DNA from: Azospirillum ramasamyi
Lineage (GTDB): Bacteria > Pseudomonadota > Alphaproteobacteria > Azospirillales > Azospirillaceae
DNA: 64,000 bases
Assembly: GCF_003233655.1 (NCBI RefSeq)
Contig: NZ_CP029834.1
Coordinates: forward strand, 1 to 64,000
Direction: 5' to 3'
The notes beneath the pieces are model-generated. The model did not search any database. It saw only the letters and a program-made list of their open reading frames with translations, and was not told where the DNA came from. The translations under genes were made by a program, and so were the position numbers. This document shows positions 8,652 through 16,797 of this stretch, piece by piece. Numbering within the stretch: position 1 is the first letter of the stretch; the number at the start of each line of letters is the position of its first letter.

Positions 8652-9742
8652 AGATGGCCTTTTACGGGTCCAGCCTGCTGTCCTCCTACTGGAACGGCGC
8701 CGCCACCTATTACCGCGGCATGCTGAGCGAACTGGCCAAACATGGCTGGGACATCACCTTCTACGAACCCGACGCCTTCGATCGCCAGAAGCACCGCGAC
8801 ATCGAACCGCCGGATTACGCCAAGGTCGTCGTCTATGACGCCACGCCCGAGGCCTGCCGCGCGGTGATCGCCGAGGCGGCGAAGGCCGATGTGGTGGTGA
8901 AGGCCAACGGCGTCGGCGTCTTCGACAATGAACTGCTGGACGGCGTGATGGATGCCGCCAATCCGCAGGCGCTGCGCATCTATTGGGATGTCGACGCCCC
9001 GGCGACGCTGGCGGAGCTGCGGCAGGCGCCCGACCATGTGCTGCGCCGCCGCCTGCCGGAACTGGACTTCGTGCTGACCTATGGCGGCGGGCCGCCGGTG
9101 GTGTCGGCCTATGAGGCGATGGGCGCGCCGGTCTGCCGGCCGATCTACAACGCGCTCGACCCGACGACCCACCACCCGGTGCCGCCGCAGGACCGTTTCC
9201 GCGCCGACCTGAACTTCCTCGGCAACCGGTTGCCCGACCGCGAGGCGCGGGTGGAGCGCTTCTTCCTGGAGCCGGCGGCGCGCAACCATGACGCCCGCTA
9301 CATCATCGGCGGCAGCGGCTGGGAGACCAAGGGCCTGCCCGCCAACGTCACCCATATCGGCCATGTCGGCACCGCCGACCACAACGCCTTCAACACCTCG
9401 GCCAAGGCGGTGCTGAACATCGCCCGCGACAGCATGGCGGAGGTCGGCTTCTCCCCCGCCACCCGCGTGTTCGAGGCGGCGGGCGCCGGCGCCTGCCTGA
9501 TCACCGACGCCTGGGAGGGGGTGGAGCTTTTCCTGGCCCCGGACGAGGAGGTGCTGGTCGTCCGCGACGGGCAGGACGTGACCGACCACCTGCGGGCATT
9601 GACGCCGGAACGCTCCCGCGCCATCGGCGAGGCGGCGCGGCGCCGCATCCTGGACGGCCACACCTACGCCCGCCGGGCGGTCGATGTGGACCGGCTGCTG
9701 CGCGGCGCGCTGGCGGCCCGCCGGGAACGGAGCGCGGCATGA
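8648..9742 (+). CDS. CgeB-like glycosyltransferase, copy 2
   Basis: A 364-residue GT-B glycosyltransferase. It begins MKMAFYGSSLLSSYWNGAAT and carries the C-terminal element ATRVFEAAGAGACLITDAWEG, the position of the nucleotide-sugar binding loop in CgeB-like proteins. IYWDVDAPATLAEL in the middle is shared with copy 3 (FYDIDTPVTLAKL). It is coupled to both neighbours by ATGA overlaps. The three copies are too divergent to be a recent duplication, so each probably adds a different sugar or linkage; this is inference. Confidence 0.83.
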   Translation: MKMAFYGSSLLSSYWNGAATYYRGMLSELAKHGWDITFYEPDAFDRQKHRDIEPPDYAKVVVYDATPEACRAVIAEAAKADVVVKANGVGVFDNELLDGVMDAANPQALRIYWDVDAPATLAELRQAPDHVLRRRLPELDFVLTYGGGPPVVSAYEAMGAPVCRPIYNALDPTTHHPVPPQDRFRADLNFLGNRLPDREARVERFFLEPAARNHDARYIIGGSGWETKGLPANVTHIGHVGTADHNAFNTSAKAVLNIARDSMAEVGFSPATRVFEAAGAGACLITDAWEGVELFLAPDEEVLVVRDGQDVTDHLRALTPERSRAIGEAARRRILDGHTYARRAVDVDRLLRGALAARRERSAA

Positions 9743-10848
9743 AGCTGGTCGTTCTGGGGCTCAGCCTGTCGTCCTCCTGGGGCAACGGGCATGCCACCAC
9801 CTTCCGCGCGCTGCTGAAAGCCTTCGCCGCGCGCGGGCACGACATCCTGTTCCTGGAGCGGGACGTTCCCTGGTACGCGAACAACCGCGACCTGCCGAAC
9901 CCCGGCTGGTGCGAACTCGCCTTCTACAGCGACCTCGGGGATCTGAAGCGCTTCACCGCCGCCGTCGCCGGGGCGGATGCGGTGCTGGTCGGATCCTATG
10001 TGCCGGAAGGGGTCGCGGCCGGGCGCTGGGCGCAGGAGACGGCGCGGGGCGTCGTCGCCTTCTACGACATCGACACGCCGGTGACGCTGGCGAAGCTGGA
10101 ACGCGGCGATTACGAGTATCTCGCCCCGGAGGTCATCCCCGGCTACGACGTGTATTTCTCCTTCACCGGCGGGCCGACGCTCGACCGGCTGATGGCGCGA
10201 TACGGCTCGCCGGCCGCAAGGGCGCTCTATTGCTCGGTGGATGCGGAGGCCTATGCGCCGCTGCCGGTGCCCAAGCGCTGGGATCTCAGCTATCTCGGCA
10301 CCTACAGCATCGACCGCCAGCCGACGCTGGACCGCCTGCTGCTGGAGCCGGCCCGCCGCGCGCCGGAACTGCGCTTCGTCGTCGCCGGGCCGCAATATCC
10401 CGACGACATCGTCTGGCCGGCGAATGTGGAGCGGCTGCACCATGTGCCGCCGGCCGACCATCCGGCCTTCTACGCGGCGAGCCGCTTCACCCTGAACGTG
10501 ACGCGCGAGGACATGATCCGCGCCGGCTACAGCCCCAGCGTCCGCCTGTTCGAAGCGGCGGCCTGCGCCACGCCGATCATCTCCGACATCTGGGACGGCA
10601 TCGACACGCTGCTGGAGCCCGGGCGGGAGATCATCCTGGCCGAAACGGCCGATGAGGTGCTGGACATGCTGCGCCGCCCGGCGGGAGAGGGCGAGATCGG
10701 CGAACAGGCGCGGCGGCGGATACTGGCCGCGCACACCGCGGCCCATCGCGCGGAGACGCTGGAGACTGAGTTGGCCGCGGCGATGGAGCGGGGACTTGCT
10801 ACAACCCCAACCCTCCCCCGCTGGGCGGGGGAGGGGGCGGGCGCTTGA
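9739..10848 (+). CDS. CgeB-like glycosyltransferase, copy 3
   Basis: A 369-residue member of the same family, starting MKLVVLGLSLSSSWGNGHAT and with SVRLFEAAACATPIISDIW in the C-terminal half. The last 15-17 residues (TPTLPRWAGEG and following) are not protein-like: they are the translation of a G/C-rich palindrome (10811-10835) of a type found at other gene ends in this window. The ancestral stop was therefore probably lost when the element inserted or the frame ran on. It ends the rightward operon, 36 bases from the convergent regA. Confidence 0.82.
   Translation: MKLVVLGLSLSSSWGNGHATTFRALLKAFAARGHDILFLERDVPWYANNRDLPNPGWCELAFYSDLGDLKRFTAAVAGADAVLVGSYVPEGVAAGRWAQETARGVVAFYDIDTPVTLAKLERGDYEYLAPEVIPGYDVYFSFTGGPTLDRLMARYGSPAARALYCSVDAEAYAPLPVPKRWDLSYLGTYSIDRQPTLDRLLLEPARRAPELRFVVAGPQYPDDIVWPANVERLHHVPPADHPAFYAASRFTLNVTREDMIRAGYSPSVRLFEAAACATPIISDIWDGIDTLLEPGREIILAETADEVLDMLRRPAGEGEIGEQARRRILAAHTAAHRAETLETELAAAMERGLATTPTLPRWAGEGAGA
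10811..10835. repeat. Palindromic G/C hairpin at the cluster end
   Basis: An 11-bp perfect stem, CCCTCCCCCGC (10811-10821) and GCGGGGGAGGG (10825-10835), with a 3-base loop. It lies within the last codons of the third CgeB-like gene and before the convergent regA, so it may act as a terminator although no T-tract follows. Related stems occur at 31712, 40014 and 58673. Confidence 0.7.
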
Positions 10849-10884
10849 AGGGGAAGGCGGCGGCAGTTCCCTCTCCCGCCGCCC

Positions 10885-11451
10885 TCACGGCACCCGCTTC
10901 TTCTCCAGCTTTCGGGCCAGCGTGCGGCGGTGCATGCCCAGCCGTCGCGCCGTCTCGGAAATGTTGAAGTTGGTTTCCACCAGCGTTTCGTGGATGCGTT
11001 CCCACTCCAGGTTCTTGATCGAGGTGGTGCGGGCGGCGGGAGCGATGGAGGTGTCGCCTTCGGTGCGGTCGAAGGCCGCCTCGATGTCGTCGGTGTTGGA
11101 CGGCTTGGCCAGATAATGGCAGGCGCCGAGCTTGATCGCCTCCACCGCGGTGGCGATGCTGGCGAAGCCGGTCAGCACGACGATGCGGGTATCCTCGTCG
11201 GCCTCGTGCAGTTCCTTCACGCATTCCAGCCCCGACCCGGTGGCGAGCTTCAGGTCGACCACGGCAAAGTCGGGCTGCATCGTCTGCAGGATCTTGCGCA
11301 TCTCCTCCAGCCCGGCGCAGACATGGACCTCGTAGCCGCGGCGTTCGAAGGACCGGCGCAACGCCTTGGCGAAGGACTCGTCGTCCTCGACGATCAGCAG
11401 GGTGCGGTCGCCGCCATCGAATTCAGGCAACTCCTGCTCAATCGTCTCCAT
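10885..11451 (-). CDS. regA: Redox response regulator RegA (PrrA/ActR family)
   Basis: A 188-residue response regulator. The receiver domain has the acidic pair D23-D24, the phosphoacceptor D66 (VVDLKLATGSGL), VLTGFAS, and the lysine in LAKPS; a short linker leads to a C-terminal FIS-type helix-turn-helix with NISETARRLGMHRRTLARKL. This HTH is nearly invariant in the RegA/PrrA/ActR family, which activates or represses respiratory, photosynthetic and fixation genes in response to redox state. The start overlaps the regB 3' end by 14 bases, so the pair is translationally coupled. Position directly downstream of the quinol oxidase operon suggests the oxidase is a target. Confidence 0.93.
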   Translation of the reverse strand: METIEQELPEFDGGDRTLLIVEDDESFAKALRRSFERRGYEVHVCAGLEEMRKILQTMQPDFAVVDLKLATGSGLECVKELHEADEDTRIVVLTGFASIATAVEAIKLGACHYLAKPSNTDDIEAAFDRTEGDTSIAPAARTTSIKNLEWERIHETLVETNFNISETARRLGMHRRTLARKLEKKRVP

Positions 11452-12745
11452 CGGAGCCTCCCGGCGACAGGGCGGCCAGCGGCAGGGTCAGCGTCACGGT
11501 GGCGCCGCCGCCGGCCCGGTTCTTGGCCGAAACGGTGCCGCCCAGCTTGCGCAGCACATTGACCACTAGGAACAGGCCGAGCCCGCTGCCCGGCCGCTTC
11601 TTGGTGGAGCGGTAGGGCTTGCCCAACTCCTCAAGGATGGCGGGGTCGAATCCGGGGCCGGCATCGTTGATCGCCACCACCAGATTGTCGCCCTGCCTCA
11701 GCGCGGCGACGCCGATCCAGTCCGGCGACGCCTCCAGCGCGTTGTCCAGCACGTTGAACAGAACCTGCTGCAGGGCGATGTCGGCGATCATCCGCTCCTG
11801 CGGGCCGACGGTGTTGTCGTACTCGAACCGGCCGGGGGAGCGGCTGGACAGCCAATCCTGCACCAGATCGTCGAGGAAGCCCTTCACCGTGGTGCGCACC
11901 GTGCCCTCGCCGCGCGCCTCGCCCGACGACAGCAGGATGCCCGACACGATGGCCTTGCAGCGGTCGATCTGGTTCTGCATCTCCGCCACCTCCTCCGACA
12001 GATCGGGATCGGACATCAGCGATGGCATGCGGCGCCAGTCGTTGAGGATCACCGACAGGGTGGCGAGCGGCGTGCCCAGCTCATGCGCGGCGCCCGAAGC
12101 CAGCAGGCCCATGCGGACGATGTGCGCCTCTTCCATGGAGCGCTGGCGCAGTTCCGCCAGATAGGCGTCGCGGGCGCGCAGGTTGCGGTTGATCTGGGTG
12201 AGGAAGGGGACCAGCAGGCTCGCCGCCAGCACGAAGCAGACGAACATCCCCTGGATGTGCAGCCGGAACAGCTCGCCCTCATGGGCGTGGGGCAGGGGAA
12301 GCGGCCGGTAGGTGCCGGTCAGCCAGGTGAAGCCGGCGGTCGCCACCAGAACCAGCGCCCAGGCCGACCATGCCTCCAGCAGCACGGCGCCCAGCGCCAC
12401 CTGAAGAAGATACAGCGAGATGAAGGGGTTGGAGGCGCCGCCGCTGAGATAGAGCTGCAGGGTCAGCGCCCAGACGTCGATCAGCAGTTCAAGGAACAGC
12501 TGGGTGTTGGATACGGCGGAGTTGCGCCGGATGTGGATCAGGCTGGCGATGTTCAGCGCGATCAGGACGAGGACCACCGCCGCCATCGGCAGCAGCGGAA
12601 GCCGGATCCCCATCTGCAGATGAACGATCAGGATCGTCACGATCTGCCCGACGACGGCGAGCCAACGCAGCTGAACGAGCAGGAACAGGTTTTTGTGGTC
12701 GGTGGTATCGCGCACGAAAGACGTCCTGTTCCTCACCCGGTTCAT
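11438..12745 (-). CDS. regB: Redox sensor histidine kinase RegB (PrrB/ActS family)
   Basis: A 435-residue membrane kinase with about six N-terminal hydrophobic segments. It carries the quinone-sensing motif GGASNPF at residues 102-108, the H-box histidine H221 in AAHELGTPLATL, a cysteine at 263 in QIDRCKAI that matches the position of the redox-active RegB cysteine, and the ATP-binding N-box and G-boxes (NVLDNALEASP, NDAGPGFD, GSGLGLFLV). The start at 12745 is my choice; an in-frame ATG at 12811 would add 22 residues. Known RegB senses the ubiquinone pool and disulfide state, and phosphorylates RegA. It probably has its own promoter in the gap after the SURF1 gene. Confidence 0.92.
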   Translation of the reverse strand: MNRVRNRTSFVRDTTDHKNLFLLVQLRWLAVVGQIVTILIVHLQMGIRLPLLPMAAVVLVLIALNIASLIHIRRNSAVSNTQLFLELLIDVWALTLQLYLSGGASNPFISLYLLQVALGAVLLEAWSAWALVLVATAGFTWLTGTYRPLPLPHAHEGELFRLHIQGMFVCFVLAASLLVPFLTQINRNLRARDAYLAELRQRSMEEAHIVRMGLLASGAAHELGTPLATLSVILNDWRRMPSLMSDPDLSEEVAEMQNQIDRCKAIVSGILLSSGEARGEGTVRTTVKGFLDDLVQDWLSSRSPGRFEYDNTVGPQERMIADIALQQVLFNVLDNALEASPDWIGVAALRQGDNLVVAINDAGPGFDPAILEELGKPYRSTKKRPGSGLGLFLVVNVLRKLGGTVSAKNRAGGGATVTLTLPLAALSPGGSDGDD

Positions 12746-12869
12746 CAACCCACCGACTTGTAGCTGCGGCTTTTGATCCTGACCTGTCAGGCGCAAAAGC
12801 TTCGGCGGCATGGGCCGCCGCCGTGCCGGCCGGCACGGATACCAGCGGTCATTGATGATGACCGCCGGT

Positions 12870-12875
12870 ATTATA
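12870..12875 (-). promoter_or_regulatory. Possible -10 element for regB
   Basis: On the minus strand this reads TATAAT within TATATAATACC, the only AT-rich spot in the 176-base gap between the SURF1 gene and regB. No good -35 hexamer sits at 16-18 bases, so the promoter, if real, may need an activator. Confidence 0.35.
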
Positions 12876-12921
12876 TAGAGAGTTATCGGCGGGAGGGGAG
12901 TTTTAGGACGCCCGTTTTCGG

Positions 12922-13719
12922 TTACGTCCGCGTTCCATCGCTGTCCGCGATGGCGCGTCTGCGCCGCATCTCGCTGCGGATCACGAACAGGACGGCGGCG
13001 ATCAGCATCAGGTCCAGCGTGAACCAGGTCAGCGCATAGCCGAGATGGCTGTTGGGAAAGCTGACCACGGTCAGCCCGCCGACCGGCCAGCCGCCGGGAT
13101 TGCGGGTGGAATCGGCGTCGATGAAATAGGGGGCGGCCTGTTCCAGCCCCTTGGCCGAAGCGATGGCGGCGACGTCGCGGGAGTACCAGCGACCGGCGGC
13201 CGGATCGTTGCTGCGCAGGAAGCCGCCCTTCGGCTCGGTGACGCGCAGAAGGCCGGCGACGGTCACGGTGCCCTGCGGCTGTCCTTCGGCGCGGGCCGCG
13301 GGATCGCGCTTTTCCGGGGGCACGAAGCCGCGGTTGACCAGGACGGTGAAGCCGCGGTCGGTGACCAGCGGCGTCAGCACCCAGAAGCCGCCGCCGAGGT
13401 CGGAGACCGCCTGCACCAGCGTCTCGCGGTCGTGCAGGAAGCGGCCGGTGACGGCCACCCTGCGGTATTCGTCCGACGCGGCGGAGACGCCGGGCCAGGC
13501 CTCCGGCCCCGGAGCGGGGACGGCGGAGGCATGGATTCTGCCCTCCACCCGCTCGATCAGGTCGAGCTTCCAGGCCCGCCTTTCGAGCTGCCAGACGCCG
13601 AGCGCGGTCAGGCCGGCGATGCCGGCCAGTGCCAGAAGGCCGAAGAGGGCCAGCGCCCAGACCGGGCGGGCCCCCTTGGCCGTGCCGCCCGCCTGGGGCG
13701 CGGACGGCTGTCCGGTCAC
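12922..13719 (-). CDS. SURF1-family cytochrome oxidase biogenesis protein
   Basis: A 265-residue SURF1/SHY1-type protein with an N-terminal transmembrane segment (about residues 20-42, ending in the motif LGVWQLERRAWK) and a C-terminal one (ALTWFTLDLMLIAAVLFVI) flanking a periplasmic domain with VLVNRGFVP and the GGFLRSNDP region. SURF1 proteins assist haem insertion into haem-copper oxidases. The GTG start at 13719 overlaps the cyoD stop as GTGA, which makes it a fifth gene of the cyo operon. The genetic link to a quinol oxidase fits a specific maturation role. Confidence 0.9.
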   Translation of the reverse strand: MTGQPSAPQAGGTAKGARPVWALALFGLLALAGIAGLTALGVWQLERRAWKLDLIERVEGRIHASAVPAPGPEAWPGVSAASDEYRRVAVTGRFLHDRETLVQAVSDLGGGFWVLTPLVTDRGFTVLVNRGFVPPEKRDPAARAEGQPQGTVTVAGLLRVTEPKGGFLRSNDPAAGRWYSRDVAAIASAKGLEQAAPYFIDADSTRNPGGWPVGGLTVVSFPNSHLGYALTWFTLDLMLIAAVLFVIRSEMRRRRAIADSDGTRT

Positions 13720-14126
13720 GGCAGATTGCTCATGTCGGGGGTGGTCATGCCGGGCATCATGTTGTGGTTCATGTGGTACATGACCCACAGCGAACCGGCG
13801 AACATGATGACCACGACGATGAGCGTGAAGATCATCGCCAGCATCGACCAGCCGCCCTCGACGCGGCCGTTCATGTGCAGGAAATACACCATGTGGACGA
13901 GGATCTGGACCACGGCCAGCGCCAGGATCACGACCGTGGTGGTCGTGTTGTCCAGCGTGCCGGTCATGACCAGCCAGAACGGAATGACCGTCAGGATCAC
14001 CGACAGGATGAAGCCGGTCATGTAGCTGCCGAAGGTGCCGTGGGCGCCTTCCTGGTGGCCGTGGTCGTCGTGGCCGTGGCCGCCATGACCGTGGCCGCCA
14101 TGCCCGCCTTGCGCGTGGGTGCTCAT
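13716..14126 (-). CDS. cyoD: Cytochrome bo3 quinol oxidase subunit IV
   Basis: A 136-residue subunit with three predicted membrane helices (about residues 35-58, 64-84, 95-118) and the motif VHMVYFLHMNG characteristic of CyoD. Its N-terminal 30 residues are exceptionally histidine- and glycine-rich (nine His within about 25 residues), which standard CyoD proteins lack, and would be cytoplasmic if the usual topology holds. The ATG at 14126 overlaps the cyoC stop (ATGA). Confidence 0.92.
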   Translation of the reverse strand: MSTHAQGGHGGHGHGGHGHDDHGHQEGAHGTFGSYMTGFILSVILTVIPFWLVMTGTLDNTTTTVVILALAVVQILVHMVYFLHMNGRVEGGWSMLAMIFTLIVVVIMFAGSLWVMYHMNHNMMPGMTTPDMSNLP

Positions 14127-14782
14127 CGCAGCACTCCCATCAGATAGACGTAGGTGAAGACACCGATCCAGATCACGTCCAGGAAGTGCCAGAACATGCT
14201 GAGGCACATCAGGCGCCGGCGGTTGGCCGGGATCAGGCCGCGGCGGGCGACCTGGACCATCAGCGTCACCAGCCAGACGCTGCCGAAGGCGACGTGCAGG
14301 CCGTGGGTGCCGACCAGCGCGAAGAAGGACGACAGGAAGGCGCTGCGGCCGGGATCGGCCCCCACATGGATGAAGTGCGCGAACTCGTAGATCTCGATGC
14401 CGAGGAAGGCGAGGCCGAACAGCAGCGTCACCGCCAGCCAGCCCTGGGTCTGGGCGGTGCGGCCCTTCTCCATCGCCAGCATGGCGAAACCGTAGGTGAT
14501 GGAGGAGAACAGCAGCATCGCCGTGTTCAGCGCCACCAGCGGCAGGTCGAACAGCTCCTTCGGGGTCGGGCCGGCGGCGTAGCTGGTGCCCAGCACGCCG
14601 TAGGTCGCGAACAGGACCGCGAAGATGAGACAGTCGCTCATCAGGTAGATCCAGAAGCCGAGCGCGGTGCTGGAGGCTTCGTGGGCGTGCTCGTCCCTCA
14701 CATAGAAGACGGGCGGGGTGGCGTCGCGCGGGGCATCCTGCCCCGCGTGAGTGCCATGCATGGCTTCAACGGTCGTCGTCAT
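14123..14782 (-). CDS. cyoC: Cytochrome bo3 quinol oxidase subunit III
   Basis: A 219-residue five-helix subunit III of a haem-copper quinol oxidase. GFWIYLMSDCLIFAVLFATY opens the first helix, with EIYEFAHFI and FALVGTHGLHV further on and WHFLDVIWIGVFTYVYLMG at the C-terminus, all conserved in CyoC. It starts 3 bases after the cyoB stop. Subunit III stabilises the catalytic subunit and carries no cofactor. Confidence 0.95.
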   Translation of the reverse strand: MTTTVEAMHGTHAGQDAPRDATPPVFYVRDEHAHEASSTALGFWIYLMSDCLIFAVLFATYGVLGTSYAAGPTPKELFDLPLVALNTAMLLFSSITYGFAMLAMEKGRTAQTQGWLAVTLLFGLAFLGIEIYEFAHFIHVGADPGRSAFLSSFFALVGTHGLHVAFGSVWLVTLMVQVARRGLIPANRRRLMCLSMFWHFLDVIWIGVFTYVYLMGVLR

Positions 14783-14785
14783 GCT

Positions 14786-16783
14786 TTACACCTGTCCCGC
14801 GAGCAGACGGGTCCGCTCGTTCTCGGTCCGAATGACCTCCTCCACCGGAATGTGGAAGTCACGGTTGTAGTTGAAGGTATGGCCGATGGCGACCACCAGC
14901 AGGCCGATGAAGCTCAGCGCCGCCAGCCACCAGATGTGCCAGACCAGGGCGAAGCCGAGCAGGGTGCTGATGCCGGCCAGGATCACGCCGGCGCCGGTGT
15001 TGGAGGGCATGTGGATCGGGCGGTAGCCTTCCAGCGGACGGGTATATCCGCGCTTCTTCATGTCCCACCACGCATCGTTGTCATGGATGACCGGCGTGAA
15101 GGCGAAGTTGTAGGCCGGCGGCGGCGAGGAGGTCGCCCACTCCAGGGTGCGGCCGTCCCACGGGTCGCCGGTGACGTCGGCCAGCTGGTTGCGCTTCAGG
15201 ATGCTGACGGCGATCTGGACCAGGAAGGCGCCGATGCCGATGGCGATCAGGACCGAGCCGACCGCGGCGATCTGGAACCAGATCTGCAGCGACGGATCCT
15301 CGAACACGCGCAGGCGGCGGGTGACGCCCATCAGGCCCAGGACGTAGAGCGGCATGAAGGCGGCGTAGAAGCCGACCACCCAGAACCAGAAGGACACCTT
15401 GCCCCAGAACGGATCCAGGCGGAAGCCGAAGGCCTTCGGCCACCAGTAGTAGATGCCGGCGAACAGGCCGAACAGCACGCCGCCGATGATGACGTTGTGG
15501 AAGTGGGCGATCAGGAACAGGCTGTTGTGCAGCACGAAGTCGGCGGGCGGAACCGCCAGCAGCACGCCGGTCATGCCGCCGATCACGAAGGTCAGCATGA
15601 AGGCGACCGTCCACATCATCGGCAGCTCGAACTGGATGCGGCCGCGGTACATGGTGAACAGCCAGTTGAATATCTTCGCACCCGTCGGGATCGAGATGAT
15701 CATCGTCGTGATGCCGAAGAACGAGTTCACGCTGGCGCCCGAACCCATGGTGAAGAAATGGTGCAGCCACACCAGGTAGGACAGGATGGTGATGACGACG
15801 GTCGCGTAGACCATCGAGGTGTAGCCGAACAGCTTCTTCTTGCAGAAGGTGGAGGTCACTTCCGAGAAGATGCCGAAGCAGGGCAGGATCAGGATGTAGA
15901 CTTCCGGGTGGCCCCAGATCCAGATCAGGTTCACGTACATCATGGGGTTGCCGCCCATGTCGCTCGTGAAGAAATGGGTGCCGACGTAGCGGTCCAGCGT
16001 CAGCAGGGCCAGAACGGCGGTCAGGACCGGGAAGGAGGCGACGATCAGGACGTTGGTGCAGAGCGAGGTCCAGGTGAAGACCGGCATCTTCATCATGGTC
16101 ATGCCGGGCGCGCGCATCTTCACGATCGTGCAGATCAGGTTGATGCCTGACAGCGTCGTTCCGACGCCCGCCACCTGCAAGGCCCAGATGTAGTAATCGA
16201 CCCCGACGTCCGGACTGGCATCGATCCCCGACAGCGGCGGATAGGCCAGCCAGCCGGTGCGCGCGAACTCGCCGACGAACAGCGAGATCATGATCAGCAC
16301 GGCGCCGCCGACGGTCATCCAGAAGCTGAAATTGTTCAGGAACGGGAAGGACACGTCACGCGCGCCGATCTGCAGCGGCACGACGTAGTTCATCAGACCC
16401 GTCACCAGCGGCATGGCGACGAAGAAGATCATGATCACACCGTGGGCGGTGAAGATCTGATCGTAGTGATGGGCGTTGAGGTAGCCCTCGCTGCCGTTGA
16501 AGGCGATGGCCTGCTGGGCGCGCATCATGATGGCGTCGGCGAAGCCGCGCAGCAGCATGATGAGGCCCAGGATCATGTACATGATGCCGATGCGCTTGTG
16601 GTCGACGGTGGTGATCCACTCCCGCCACAGGTATCCCCACAGCTTGAAGTAGCTGAGGGCCGCAACCAGCGCGATGCCGCCGAGCATGACCGCGAAGAAG
16701 GTCGCGACCACGATCGGCTCGTGATAGGGGAAGGAGTTCAGGCTGAGGCGCCCGAACAGGAATGTCGTCAGTGTCTCTAGCAT
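14786..16783 (-). CDS. cyoB: Cytochrome bo3 quinol oxidase subunit I
   Basis: A 665-residue catalytic subunit, close to E. coli CyoB in length and sequence. The low-spin haem ligand lies in FTAHGVIM; the Tyr-His crosslink site is in HPEVYILILP; the CuB histidines in WLHHFFTMG; and the haem o3/b ligands in LIAHFHNVIIGG. The quinol-site residues Arg, Asp, His and Gln are kept (RGFADAIMM, HHYDQIF). The start is the ATG at 16783, in agreement with E. coli; the frame extends upstream over cyoA but that part is not protein-like. It oxidises ubiquinol and reduces oxygen while pumping protons. Gap to cyoA is 14 bases. Confidence 0.97.
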   Translation of the reverse strand: MLETLTTFLFGRLSLNSFPYHEPIVVATFFAVMLGGIALVAALSYFKLWGYLWREWITTVDHKRIGIMYMILGLIMLLRGFADAIMMRAQQAIAFNGSEGYLNAHHYDQIFTAHGVIMIFFVAMPLVTGLMNYVVPLQIGARDVSFPFLNNFSFWMTVGGAVLIMISLFVGEFARTGWLAYPPLSGIDASPDVGVDYYIWALQVAGVGTTLSGINLICTIVKMRAPGMTMMKMPVFTWTSLCTNVLIVASFPVLTAVLALLTLDRYVGTHFFTSDMGGNPMMYVNLIWIWGHPEVYILILPCFGIFSEVTSTFCKKKLFGYTSMVYATVVITILSYLVWLHHFFTMGSGASVNSFFGITTMIISIPTGAKIFNWLFTMYRGRIQFELPMMWTVAFMLTFVIGGMTGVLLAVPPADFVLHNSLFLIAHFHNVIIGGVLFGLFAGIYYWWPKAFGFRLDPFWGKVSFWFWVVGFYAAFMPLYVLGLMGVTRRLRVFEDPSLQIWFQIAAVGSVLIAIGIGAFLVQIAVSILKRNQLADVTGDPWDGRTLEWATSSPPPAYNFAFTPVIHDNDAWWDMKKRGYTRPLEGYRPIHMPSNTGAGVILAGISTLLGFALVWHIWWLAALSFIGLLVVAIGHTFNYNRDFHIPVEEVIRTENERTRLLAGQV

Positions 16784-16797
16784 GCCGGTGTGCCCAA

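Noticed and set aside
14186..16150. A 654-residue plus-strand frame opposite cyoB/cyoC
   Set aside because: Antisense shadow of strongly conserved oxidase genes, rich in Gln, Asp, His, Arg and Gly as usual for such frames at high GC.
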